From positions 1,178,001 through 1,242,000 of the forward strand of contig NZ_CP034145.1 of assembly GCF_003856835.1 (NCBI RefSeq): 64,000 nucleotides of DNA, written 5' to 3'. A model generated the notes under the pieces. The model did no database searches and was not told the DNA's origin. It saw only the letters and a list, made by a program, of their open reading frames with translations. This stretch comes from Haloplanus aerogenes. GTDB lineage: Archaea; Halobacteriota; Halobacteria; Halobacteriales; Haloferacaceae. A program made the translations under genes and the position numbers. Below, piece by piece: positions 26,601 to 35,186 of this stretch (its first letter is position 1; every line of letters starts with the position of its first letter).

Positions 26601-28325
26601 TCACAGGAACAGCCCGGCGCCCACGTACGCCGCGAGATAGCAGACGGTAGCGAGACACAGCGCCACCCCGACGCGGTGGCCGACGAGCGTCCGGTCCAGT
26701 CCGCGGGTCAGCCCCGTCGAGAGAATCGTGAGTGCGGCCGAGAGCCAGAGGACGTACGCCCCGACCGCGAGGCCGAGTCCGGCCGTCGGGAGCGCGCCAC
26801 CGCCGAACTGGGCCGTCGTCCCGGTGCGAGCCACACGGGCCGACAGCGCGACCGTCGCCCCGCCGACGACCGGCCCGAACATCGCCGCCGTATTGGTCAG
26901 CGTGTCGGTGATTCTGGACAGTTCTCTGCGAGCTTCCCGCTCGACGCGCCGGAGTTCCTCGACGTGTTCGGCCGTTGCGACCAGCGCTTCGCCCGCCGGC
27001 CGCCCCTCGGTCGCCGCGAGGTCGAACAGGGTCGCCACTTCGCGGGCTCGACTGCTCGGCAGCGTCGCGAGCGTGCCGTGTTCGCCGTCGAAGGCCTCGC
27101 CGACCGTGACGCCGAGTCGGCGCTGCCGTCGCGCCGCGTCGTCGAGCATCGTCCCGGTCGCTCCCGCGACCCGATCCGCCGCGTCGGCGAGCGCTGTCTC
27201 GACCGCCTCGCCCGCCGCGACCCGTCGGCCGACGAGATAGCAGGCGTCGTGGAGGTCGGCCTCGACGGCGCCGACGCGGTCCTGCACCCGTTTCGCCGCG
27301 CGGGCGTCGACAACGAGTGCGGTTCCAACGCCCAGACCGACCGCGGCAATCGGCACCGCCCACGGTTCGACCAGTCGCGTCGCGCCCGCCGCGCCGACTG
27401 CCCCGCCGGCGATGCCCCCGACCACGACGTGTAGACGCCCGTCCGGCGTGTCGGGATGGTCACGCCCGACGTGTGGCGGCGGGAAAGCGACGGGTCGACG
27501 GGCGAGGAGCCACGCGCCCGCCGCCACGACGACGAGGGGAAGTACCACGTCGTACAGCACGACGATCACCGGCAGCGAGAGGCGGGCGCCGGCAGCGTTC
27601 GCCGCCGGAAGGACGCCGATCAGCGCGAGCGGCAGGAGGATGCCGAACGCGTAGAGGCCCGTGACCGCTCCCCTGATCTCGCTCGTAAAGGACGCCAGTT
27701 CCTCCTGTACGCCGTCGAGCGCTGCCTCGACCGCTCGGTCGAGGTGCTGGTCACGGTCGCTCGCCGGCGCCGACGCGGCAGCGTCCAGCCGAGCGACGGC
27801 ACGCGACAGCGCCGGGAATCGCTCGCCCCACTCCTGCGCGAACGCGGCGAACCCGTTCCGCGGCGTGCCAACCGCTCGCTCGACGTGTTCGCCGAGACTC
27901 CGGGCGAGGGAACCGGTCCCCGTCTCGCTCGCGAAGGCCGCCGCGCGTTCGACCGTCGGATCGACGCGAAGACGGAGCGCCGCCCGGCTGACGAGCGCTG
28001 CGGCCGACCCGAGCGCCCGCGTCCGCGCCAGCGTCGCCAGCCATCGTGGCCCGCGATCGGCGAGGATCGGTACGGCGACGCCGACGGCCGCGACGGCCGA
28101 CGCGACGGCGATGCCCGTGGTCGTCGACGTGACGGTCCCGAGTATCGCACCGATCCCGACCGCGCCGGCGACGACGACTGTGGCGACGACACGGGCCGCG
28201 CGTTCGAGGGCTTCGGCGTCGACGCCACTCCCGAGATACCCCAGCGCGCGGTCGAGTTCCGGGGCCGGATCGACGGGCCACGGCCACCACGTCCCCACTG
28301 TCTCGACGACCGTCCAAGCGTTCAT
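26601..28325 (-). CDS. Type II secretion system F-domain protein (TadC/PilC-like)
   Basis: A 574-residue polytopic inner-membrane scaffold that partners the ATPase encoded just upstream. It carries repeated GspF-type helical bundles (for example around residues 180-200 and the AVETALADAADR segment near 370) interleaved with clusters of hydrophobic helices at residues ~45-90, ~210-270, ~295-330 and at the C-terminus. In pilus and Tad systems this protein couples ATPase movement to pilin assembly. The start ATG at 28325 overlaps the ATPase stop. Confidence 0.85.
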   Translation of the reverse strand: MNAWTVVETVGTWWPWPVDPAPELDRALGYLGSGVDAEALERAARVVATVVVAGAVGIGAILGTVTSTTTGIAVASAVAAVGVAVPILADRGPRWLATLARTRALGSAAALVSRAALRLRVDPTVERAAAFASETGTGSLARSLGEHVERAVGTPRNGFAAFAQEWGERFPALSRAVARLDAAASAPASDRDQHLDRAVEAALDGVQEELASFTSEIRGAVTGLYAFGILLPLALIGVLPAANAAGARLSLPVIVVLYDVVLPLVVVAAGAWLLARRPVAFPPPHVGRDHPDTPDGRLHVVVGGIAGGAVGAAGATRLVEPWAVPIAAVGLGVGTALVVDARAAKRVQDRVGAVEADLHDACYLVGRRVAAGEAVETALADAADRVAGATGTMLDDAARRQRRLGVTVGEAFDGEHGTLATLPSSRAREVATLFDLAATEGRPAGEALVATAEHVEELRRVEREARRELSRITDTLTNTAAMFGPVVGGATVALSARVARTGTTAQFGGGALPTAGLGLAVGAYVLWLSAALTILSTGLTRGLDRTLVGHRVGVALCLATVCYLAAYVGAGLFL

Positions 28326-30262
28326 TCCATCACCCGTCGACGGTGGACCGCGTCGACTTCGTCGGGTGCCGTCCGTTCGGTCGACGCGAGGTCGGTCAGC
28401 AGCGTCTCGCGTTCGTCGAGTTCGGTCAGCACGTCCGCGTACGACTCTCCTGGGCGAGCGAGCGACGCCACGAGCCGACTGTTCCCGCGGTCGACGACAC
28501 CCGTCGGTTCGGCGCCGTCGGCGCCGGGTTCGAACAGCGACTCGAACGCCACCTCTCCGTCGACGTGGCGCACTTCCTCGATGGCGGCGACGCGGCGCTC
28601 GTCGCTGAGCGTGACGAGCAGGTCCGTCGCCGCGAACGACGACGCAGGGACACCGAGGTCGGTCACGACGCGTTCGAGGACCGACGCGGCGCCGTCGCCG
28701 TGGATCGTCCCGAGGACGGCGCTCGACGCTGCGCCGACTCGCATCGCCTCGTAGAGGGTCGACGCTTCCTCCCCCCGGACCTCGCCGACGACCAACGCGC
28801 CGTCACCGAGGCGGAGCGCGGTGCGGAGCGCCTCCGGCGCCGACAGCGACGGGCCGTCGTCGGCCGCGATGCGAACCGGCTGTACGTCGCGGCCGGCGTC
28901 ACGAAGCGCCGGCACGGGGAGTTCGGGCGTGTCCTCGACGGCGACGGTCCGGGTCGCCGGCGGGAGTTCCCACAGGAGCGCCGAGAGGAGCGTCGTCTTC
29001 CCCGCACCGCGCGGGCCGGCGATCAATCCCGCGGCGGCGCGTTCGACGGCGACCGAGCAGAGCGCCGCCGCGTCGGCCGGGAGCGTTCCGTTGGCGACGA
29101 GCGCCGGGAGCGTCCACGTCGTCCCGTCGTGGGCTCGGAAGACGAAGCCGTCGCCGTCGCTGACCGGGTCGGTGACGCCGGCGACGCGGACGCGGCCACC
29201 GAACGGACCTTCCGTCGTCGCGTCGAGCGTCGGGTTCGCGCGCGAGAACCCCCGACCGCTCTCCCGGCGGAACCGGGACGCGAGCGCCGCGACACCCGTC
29301 CGCGTCAGGTGGACGTTCGTCGGCAGACGCTCGCCGTCGATGGCGACTCGGACGGGGCCGTCGCTCACTGGGGCGGTGACGACCACCTCCGACACCTGCG
29401 GATCGGCGAGGAGATCGTCGAGGATGCCGTGCCCGCGAGTGTGTTTGCGGAGGACGCGTTCGACCGCCGCGACCGACGCGTCGTCGACACCGTCGACGGC
29501 GCGGACGGCGTGGCTGACGGCTCGCCCCGATCCCTCCTCGTCGCCTTCGACGCCCGCCGCCAGCCGCTCGTACGCGGCCGACAGCGCGCGCAGATCCGCG
29601 TCGTCGAGTCGCGAGTCCAGCGGCTCGAGCAGGTAGTAGTCGCCGCGGTCCGTGCGATACCGCCGGACCGTCGCGCCGGTGTCGAGGTCCCGTCGATCCA
29701 CCAACGTCGCCTCGTCCGGCGGCCGCGCGACCAGTCGCGCGTTCGACACCGTCGGACCGACCGTCGCGGTGAGTGCCTGTTCGTACCCGTCGTCGACGCG
29801 GTCGGCACCCGAGGCCAGTCCCGAGGTGGCTGCTAGCTTCGCGACCGGGCCGGCTCTCCCCGTCGCGGCGTGGGCGGCGCCCAGTGGGTCGTGACGCGCC
29901 CGCGCGGCCAGCGTCTCGTCGTGGACGGCGACCCGCGCGGCGAACCGCCCGGCGGCGACGAGCAGGCCGACGGCGCCGTCGTCGTAGACGCGTTCGCGCC
30001 CGTCACAGCGGACACGGACGGCGTCGGCGTCACGATCCGCGAGCGCGTCGATCACCGTCGCCCGACAGTTCGGCTCGGCCGCGAGGTTCCCCCCTCCGGG
30101 ACAGTCGGCGGCATCGACGACCAGCGCCGCGTCGCCGTCCGGATCGGTACGGGTCGGTGCGCGAAACGCCGTCTCACACCGGCACGGCATGTCGCCGCTA
30201 GCTCCCGCGTCCGTCGCACCGGTCGCTCGTTCGCCGCCCCACAGTCGATTCAGCAGTTCCAT
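28322..30262 (-). CDS. Type II/IV secretion system ATPase (TadA/VirB11/PilB-like)
   Basis: A 646-residue ATPase that would power pilin assembly or secretion. The Walker A motif is AGPRGAGKTTLLSAL, followed by the Asp box VAVEDTPELP, Walker B ALVVGEVRGEE and the His box GTIHGDGAASVLERV. The first ~60 residues carry several cysteines (CRC at 31-33, then DCPGG and PNC), a possible metal site. The ATG at 30262 gives MELLNRLWGG; a longer open frame upstream is shadow of neighbouring genes. It ends by overlapping the TadC-like gene. Confidence 0.92.
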   Translation of the reverse strand: MELLNRLWGGERATGATDAGASGDMPCRCETAFRAPTRTDPDGDAALVVDAADCPGGGNLAAEPNCRATVIDALADRDADAVRVRCDGRERVYDDGAVGLLVAAGRFAARVAVHDETLAARARHDPLGAAHAATGRAGPVAKLAATSGLASGADRVDDGYEQALTATVGPTVSNARLVARPPDEATLVDRRDLDTGATVRRYRTDRGDYYLLEPLDSRLDDADLRALSAAYERLAAGVEGDEEGSGRAVSHAVRAVDGVDDASVAAVERVLRKHTRGHGILDDLLADPQVSEVVVTAPVSDGPVRVAIDGERLPTNVHLTRTGVAALASRFRRESGRGFSRANPTLDATTEGPFGGRVRVAGVTDPVSDGDGFVFRAHDGTTWTLPALVANGTLPADAAALCSVAVERAAAGLIAGPRGAGKTTLLSALLWELPPATRTVAVEDTPELPVPALRDAGRDVQPVRIAADDGPSLSAPEALRTALRLGDGALVVGEVRGEEASTLYEAMRVGAASSAVLGTIHGDGAASVLERVVTDLGVPASSFAATDLLVTLSDERRVAAIEEVRHVDGEVAFESLFEPGADGAEPTGVVDRGNSRLVASLARPGESYADVLTELDERETLLTDLASTERTAPDEVDAVHRRRVME

Positions 30263-30294
30263 GGGTCGGGTGGCCGCGGCATCGCTTTTGAACC

Positions 30295-30729
30295 TCAGCC
30301 CCGGGTGATCGTGACCCCGACCCCGTCCGACCGGACGAGCGAGACGGCGAGCCGATACCGTGCCGACCGCTCGAAGACGACCGGTCCGTCCGGCGTCCGG
30401 AGGTCGAGGTCGCGGAGCGTCGTGCGGTGGGGACGGCCGCCGTCGAGGCGGTAGCCGATCAGGTTGCGGTCGCCGTCGATCCACAGGCGCGCGCCGACGG
30501 CCGTCCACGACCGGGCCGGGAGTCGGAAGCGGACGATCCGCCGCGCGCCGGCGACGCCCGGCCGCGTGGGGTCCTCGTGCGCCCGGAGCGACCGCGCCGC
30601 GCGCTCGATCCGGTCGGTGACGCGGTCGAGATGGATCGCGGTTCGCGCCGTTCGTCCCTCGTCGATGGCCGGTGTGACCGCTGCCAGCAGTGCGACCGTC
30701 AGGAGGACGGCGAGGACGACCCGGATCAC
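30295..30729 (-). CDS. Membrane-anchored small protein (DUF7311-like)
   Basis: A 144-residue protein starting at GTG 30729, overlapping the upstream stop (GTGA). One hydrophobic N-terminal helix (VVLAVLLTVALLAAVTPAI) is followed by an exported, beta-rich domain. I associate it from memory with DUF7311, found beside TadA-like ATPases in haloarchaea. Single-helix anchoring suggests a pseudopilin-like or pilot role. Confidence 0.75.
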   Translation of the reverse strand: MIRVVLAVLLTVALLAAVTPAIDEGRTARTAIHLDRVTDRIERAARSLRAHEDPTRPGVAGARRIVRFRLPARSWTAVGARLWIDGDRNLIGYRLDGGRPHRTTLRDLDLRTPDGPVVFERSARYRLAVSLVRSDGVGVTITRG

Positions 30730-31412
30730 AGCAGCCGACGGAGGCGGTCGGCGAGCGAGCGGTCCTCGCTCGACTCGTCGCTGGATCGAGTCTCGTTCGC
30801 GGCCACCTCCGCGAGTGCCGCATCGCTTCGATCCGTCACCGTCCCGCGCAGCGTCCCGTTGCGTCCGGAGCGTGTGTCGGCGTCGGCGGTGCCGTACTCG
30901 GCTGTATCTCGGTTGGTCGCTGGCGTATCGGGATCGGCGGAATCGAGGTGGGAGTCAGTGCCGGAATCGGTCACCGTCCCGCCGTCCGTCTGATCGACGC
31001 GCGTCTCGGTCTGTTCGTCCTCGGGTAGGTCGGGCGCAGTGCGGTGGCGCTCCGCTCTGCCGTCCCGACGGCCGGCCGCCGTCCTCCTGCCTGACTCTCC
31101 CGGCCCGTCGTTGGCAGCCGTCCCCGTTGTCTCTTGGAGTTCTGATTCGAGGCGCTCGACCCGTGCGATGGCGGCGTTCGCCCGGCGCTCGACCGACTCG
31201 TCGACCGCTCGGACGCCGCCGGCGAAGCCCCGGAGGGCCTGCACCGCCGCGTCCAGTTCCGCGAGTCGGTCGTCGAGATCCTCGACGGTCGCTTCGAGGT
31301 CGGCCACCCGGGCGTCCATCCGCGCGGCGTCGGGGAGGCCGTCGGCGGCGTGGCCGTCGGTGACTGCGCGTTCGAGTGCGTCGACGCGTTCTTCGAGTCG
31401 TCCGTCGTCCAT
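30726..31412 (-). CDS. Coiled-coil protein at head of secretion locus (DUF7310-like)
   Basis: A 228-residue protein. The first ~110 residues form a heptad-repeat coiled coil (RLEERVDALERAV, RVADLEATVEDLDDRLAELDAAV). The rest is a highly acidic Thr/Ser/Asp-rich linker, then DRSLADRLRRLL at the C-terminus. No signal peptide, so it is cytoplasmic. From memory it fits DUF7310. It is the first gene of the Tad-like operon and diverges from CetZ with an 86-bp shared promoter region. Confidence 0.8.
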   Translation of the reverse strand: MDDGRLEERVDALERAVTDGHAADGLPDAARMDARVADLEATVEDLDDRLAELDAAVQALRGFAGGVRAVDESVERRANAAIARVERLESELQETTGTAANDGPGESGRRTAAGRRDGRAERHRTAPDLPEDEQTETRVDQTDGGTVTDSGTDSHLDSADPDTPATNRDTAEYGTADADTRSGRNGTLRGTVTDRSDAALAEVAANETRSSDESSEDRSLADRLRRLL

Positions 31413-31498
31413 GCGCCGGGGTGGTCCCGGTATCGTACGTAAAATCTCGGTCACACTCAGCGGTGCGTTGAAGAGGCCGCACGACACACGTCTGACGT

Positions 31499-32578
31499 AT
31501 GAAATCCGTCCTGATTGGTGTCGGGCAGGCTGGTGGCAAGGTGACCGCCGCGCTGTCCGATTTCGACTCCCGAAACGGCTTCGGTGCTGTCGTCGGCTCC
31601 CTCGCCGTCAACAGCGCCCGCTCGGACCTCCAGTCCCTCCCACTCGACACCGTCCTCATCGGTGGGGTCGACGTGAGCGGCCACGGCGTCGGTGGCGACA
31701 ACGAACTCGGCGCACAGGTGATGCAGGAGGACATTCAGGAGGTACTGGGCGCCATCGACGGTCGGACGACCGCGGAGGCCGAGGCGATATTCGTCGTCGC
31801 GGGTCTCGGCGGCGGCACCGGCAGCGGCGGTGCGCCCTACCTCGTCCGCGAACTCCAGCAGATCTACGACATCCCCGTCTACGGCCTCGGCATCCTCCCC
31901 GGCCGCGACGAGGGCTCGCTCTATCAGGTGAACGCCGGACGGTCGCTGAAGACGCTGATCCGTGAGGCGGACGCGACCCTACTCGTCGACAACGACGCGT
32001 GGCGATCCTCCGGCGAGAGCCTCGAATCCGGCTACGAGGCGATCAACGAGCGCATCGCCCAGCGGGTCGGGCTCCTGTTGGCCGCCGGCGAAGCGGTAAA
32101 CGGCGTCGGCGAGTCCGTCGTCGACAGCTCCGAGGTGATCAATACGCTCCGCGGTGGCGGCGTGGCGACGCTCGGCTACGCCGCGGCCGAGGCGTCGTCC
32201 GACGCCGCGATGAACGTCAACGTCGTCACGAGTACGACCCGGCGGGCGGTGCGCTCGGGGATGAGCCTCCCCGACACGACGAGCGCGGAACGCGGCCTGC
32301 TCGTCGTCGCTGGCCGCCCCGACTCCATCTCGCGCAAGGGCGTCGAGCGCGCCCGCTCGTGGCTGGAGACGGAGATAGACACGATGGAGGTCCGTGGTGG
32401 CGACTTCCCGATGCGCGAGGACCGCCTCGCCGCACTCGTTCTCCTCGGCGGCGTGGCTCACTCCGACCGGCTGGAAGGCTTCCTCGAACGCGCGCGACAG
32501 GCCGCTCGCGAGGAGAAAGAGCGGGAACAGGAAGACGACCGATCGCTTACGGACGACCGGATCGACGGACTGCTGTGA
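31499..32578 (+). CDS. CetZ family tubulin/FtsZ-like GTPase
   Basis: A 359-residue cytoskeletal GTPase of the CetZ group, which in haloarchaea controls cell shape and motility-related rod formation rather than division. The tubulin signature GLGGGTGSGGAPYL is present (around residue 100). The ordered motifs GVGQAGGK, GHGVGGDNELGAQ, PGRDEGSLYQVNAGRS, FDNDAW-like LVDNDAW and VVDSSEVINTL match CetZ proteins. The C-terminal tail is short, acidic and lacks the conserved FtsZ FtsA-binding peptide. It is divergent from the secretion locus. Confidence 0.93.
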   Translation: MKSVLIGVGQAGGKVTAALSDFDSRNGFGAVVGSLAVNSARSDLQSLPLDTVLIGGVDVSGHGVGGDNELGAQVMQEDIQEVLGAIDGRTTAEAEAIFVVAGLGGGTGSGGAPYLVRELQQIYDIPVYGLGILPGRDEGSLYQVNAGRSLKTLIREADATLLVDNDAWRSSGESLESGYEAINERIAQRVGLLLAAGEAVNGVGESVVDSSEVINTLRGGGVATLGYAAAEASSDAAMNVNVVTSTTRRAVRSGMSLPDTTSAERGLLVVAGRPDSISRKGVERARSWLETEIDTMEVRGGDFPMREDRLAALVLLGGVAHSDRLEGFLERARQAAREEKEREQEDDRSLTDDRIDGLL

Positions 32579-32580
32579 CC

Positions 32581-32666
32581 GTAACGGCGACTCTCGACCG
32601 TCGTCGAACGCCCACGCCCGACGGGTTGGACGGCGACCGCTCGACTGGCCCGACAGTCGCCGTTAC
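32581..32666. repeat. Inverted repeat between convergent cetZ-like and phosphodiesterase genes
   Basis: A perfect 12-bp inverted repeat, GTAACGGCGACT and its complement, at 32581-32592 and 32655-32666, encloses 62 nt. It fills the convergent gap and overlaps the minus-strand gene stop. It begins GTAAC like the other palindromes but lacks their ACTG core. A bidirectional terminator is likely. Confidence 0.55.
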
Positions 32667-34015
32667 TTGGAGGTAACCAGACTGCCGCCGTCGAAGTCGG
32701 TGCGCCCGTAGTCGACCTCCATCAGGTCGAGGATGGTCGGCGCGATGTCGAACAGGTCCGCCTCGGTGATGGAGACGGCGGGGTCGTCGACGAACAGCGT
32801 CGCGTTGTCGAAGCTGTGCATGCCGTTGCGCGGCCCCACGTCGAACACGTCGTCGTGGCCCTTGAATCCCGATTTGAGGTCGAACCCGTGGTTCGGGATG
32901 GCGACGAGGTCCGGCGCGATGTCGGCGTGGGCTCCACGGAAGGCGTCCTCCTTCTCGACGACGCGTGCGCACACCTTCTTCCCGTCGGGACCTTCCAGCG
33001 CTTCGAGTTCCGCCTTCAGTTCCGCGCGGGTCTCCTCGTACTCCTCCTCGGAGACGGAGCCGCGCGGTTCGCGGCCTTCGAGGTTGATGTAGAAGCGGCC
33101 GGGGATGAGCGAGTAGGCGCGGGACTCCTCCGCGATGTCGGTCAGGTCGTCGTGGTCGTCGTCCTCGAAGGAGAGCCACCCCTCCTCTTCGAGCCACGCG
33201 TTGCAGTGGACCTCGTAGTCGAGCGAGGTGAAGCCGTGGTCGCTGGCGACGACGAGCGTCACGTCGTCGTCGAGCATCTCTCGAATCCGCCCGATGTAGT
33301 CGTCGACCGAGCGGTAGAAGTCCATGAACGCGTCCTTGTTCGGGCCGTCGCGCTCGTAGTCTTTGAACAGGAAGTGGTTGACCCGGTCGGTCGTCATGAA
33401 GACGCCGAAAAAGAGGTCCCAGTCGTCCTGCTGGAGGTAGTGGGAGAAGGCCTCGAAGCGGGTGTCGAGTGTCTCGTGAGCGTCCTCGACGAAGGCACTC
33501 TTGTCCTCCTTGTGCCCCAGTTTCGCGTTCACGTCGATGGCGTAGTCGATTGACTGCAGGTAATCACGGAGTTCGTCGGGGTGGGCGGCCTTGTCGACAC
33601 CGGGAGAGAGGAAGCCGGACACCATCCGCTGGACGTTGCGCTGGGGTGGGAACGTGACGGGGACGTTCATCACCGTCGAGGTTCGATCGGCTTCCTCCAA
33701 TCGGTCCCACAGGCGGGGTGCCTGCACGTCCTGCCCCATCGGGACGTAGGTGTCGTAGGAGCCGACTTCGCGGTCTTGGAACCCGTAGACCCCGGTTTCG
33801 CCGGGATTGACGCCGGTCGTCAGCGCCGGCCAGCAGGCGCTTGACTCCGGCGGAACGATGCTGTCGATGGCGCCCGCGCTCCCCTCCTCGGCGAGCGCCG
33901 CGAAGTTCGGAAACTCCTCGGGATGCTCCTCGAGGAGGCTGAACGGCACCCCGTCGATGCCGACGAACGCGACGCGCGGGTGGTCCTCTCCGCGCAGTCG
34001 ATCGAACAGACCCAT
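32663..34015 (-). CDS. Alkaline phosphatase superfamily, type I phosphodiesterase/nucleotide pyrophosphatase-like
   Basis: A 450-residue metal-dependent phosphodiesterase-like protein. The first metal Asp is in AFVGIDGVPF, the nucleophile region is ESSACWPALTTG (Ser/Thr), then VASDHGFTS carries the paired Asp-His ligands, and GMHSFDNA near the end a further His. No signal peptide, so it works in the cytoplasm, unlike secreted homologues. The ATG at 34015 (MGLFDRLRG) is chosen, with a TATA-like ATACTTATT about 30 bp upstream. Substrate unknown. Confidence 0.88.
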   Translation of the reverse strand: MGLFDRLRGEDHPRVAFVGIDGVPFSLLEEHPEEFPNFAALAEEGSAGAIDSIVPPESSACWPALTTGVNPGETGVYGFQDREVGSYDTYVPMGQDVQAPRLWDRLEEADRTSTVMNVPVTFPPQRNVQRMVSGFLSPGVDKAAHPDELRDYLQSIDYAIDVNAKLGHKEDKSAFVEDAHETLDTRFEAFSHYLQQDDWDLFFGVFMTTDRVNHFLFKDYERDGPNKDAFMDFYRSVDDYIGRIREMLDDDVTLVVASDHGFTSLDYEVHCNAWLEEEGWLSFEDDDHDDLTDIAEESRAYSLIPGRFYINLEGREPRGSVSEEEYEETRAELKAELEALEGPDGKKVCARVVEKEDAFRGAHADIAPDLVAIPNHGFDLKSGFKGHDDVFDVGPRNGMHSFDNATLFVDDPAVSITEADLFDIAPTILDLMEVDYGRTDFDGGSLVTSK

Positions 34016-34199
34016 GCCATTCCATACCCGGGACGTCAATAAGTATCTTCGTTTCCCGACGGATACGGACGCGAGCGACGACACGCGCGCTCTCGGTGTT
34101 AGGCGACCGTACCTCGCGACCCGGATTCGAGGGTCGTCTGCCGCTTCCGATCCGCAATAATCGCACGACAGCGGCGTGTTAACCGCACGTACCAAACCC

Positions 34200-34207
34200 C
34201 CTATTAC
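34200..34207 (+). promoter_or_regulatory. TATA-like box for the small HTH gene
   Basis: CCTATTAC lies about 26 bp upstream of the ATG at 34230. It fits a leaderless haloarchaeal promoter. Confidence 0.4.
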
Positions 34208-34229
34208 CGATTCGGTCTACCTTCTTACT

Positions 34230-34475
34230 ATGAGCACGACTGCCGCGGGCCCCGACCTCAACGAGAAACAGCGTCGCATCCTCGGATATCTGCGGGAACA
34301 CGCCACGACGAAGACGTATTTCAAATCCCGCCTCATCGCGCAGGAACTCGGTATGACCGCCAAAGAGGTAGGGGCAAACATGACCGCGATCCGTACAGGC
34401 GAGTTCGACGTCGACGTGGAGAAATGGGGCTACTCGTCGGGGACGACCTGGAAAGTCGACGTTCAGGGATCGTAG
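34230..34475 (+). CDS. Small winged-helix-like protein (DUF7123-like)
   Basis: An 81-residue protein. LNEKQRRILGYLREH followed by KSRLIAQELGMTAKEVGANM is a helix-turn-helix core, ending in VEKWGYSSGTTWKV, a wing-like beta hairpin. From memory this is DUF7123, a conserved haloarchaeal HTH protein of unknown role. The ATG at 34230 is preferred over 34176. It is convergent with the next gene, overlapping 13 bp at the stops. Confidence 0.82.
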   Translation: MSTTAAGPDLNEKQRRILGYLREHATTKTYFKSRLIAQELGMTAKEVGANMTAIRTGEFDVDVEKWGYSSGTTWKVDVQGS

Positions 34476-35137
34476 CTGACGAGCGACGCCGCGTCGGCCG
34501 CGAAGGCCTGCGTCTCGGCGTCGAAAGAGTCGGCGTACCGCACTAGGAGCGTGATGATCGTCTCCGGTCGGGCGACGGCGTAACCGTCCGTCCGGTCGAG
34601 CAGTCCCGCTTCCGCTAGCTGGGAAGCGTACGTACTCACCGTCGCCCGCGACACGTCGAGTGCGCTCGCGATGTCGCTCCCCGTCGCGTCCGGGTGGCGA
34701 AGGAGCGTCGTGAGCATTCCCCGTGGCGTCTCGCGGCGGAGGTAGCCGAGCGCCACCTGCTCGAACGTCGAGAACCGGTCGGCGACGAAGAAGCGACGGT
34801 AGTCGCCGTCGCGTCTGGAGACGAGCGCACTTCCGTCGGATCGGCGATCCGACGACGTCCCAGTCGTGTCACTCCCGGGATCGTCGTCGAGCAAGCGTCG
34901 GAGGTGGTGTTGAGTCTCGCCGGTGCCGAGTTTCAGGTCGTCACGGAGCTTCGAGAAGTGGGCGCCGGGCGTCGTGCTCACGTACCCGAGGATGGCGTCG
35001 CGGGCGTCGCTTCGGTCCGTCTCCGCTCGCGCTTCGCCGGTGCTCAGACCGGCGAGCGGCGTCGCCGCTCCCAGTGCGGCGAAGCGTCGTAGCGTCGCCC
35101 GCTTCTCGGCGTCGACCCCCCGGTCCCCGTCCGGCAT
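34463..35137 (-). CDS. Winged-helix transcriptional regulator with a Tat-like N-terminus
   Basis: A 224-residue protein. Two winged-helix-like regions are seen: residues ~47-85 (DAILGYVSTTPGAHFSKLRD) and ~140-185 (GSDIASALDVSRATVSTYASQL). Oddly, it starts with a Tat-like stretch (TLRRFAALGAATPLAGL, residues 15-31), a twin arginine followed by a moderately hydrophobic segment. A DNA-binding regulator should stay in the cytoplasm, so this may be a membrane tether or a decaying signal. It converges with the DUF7123-like gene. Confidence 0.75.
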   Translation of the reverse strand: MPDGDRGVDAEKRATLRRFAALGAATPLAGLSTGEARAETDRSDARDAILGYVSTTPGAHFSKLRDDLKLGTGETQHHLRRLLDDDPGSDTTGTSSDRRSDGSALVSRRDGDYRRFFVADRFSTFEQVALGYLRRETPRGMLTTLLRHPDATGSDIASALDVSRATVSTYASQLAEAGLLDRTDGYAVARPETIITLLVRYADSFDAETQAFAADAASLVSYDP

Positions 35138-35186
35138 CTACTCACACACTCGTCACCTGCCGACTAAAACGTGTCGCCCCCGTCGG

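Noticed and set aside
34016-34195. Possible N-terminal extension of the phosphodiesterase gene
   Set aside because: The upstream part carries a TATA-like box about 30 bp before ATG 34015, and homology begins at that ATG.
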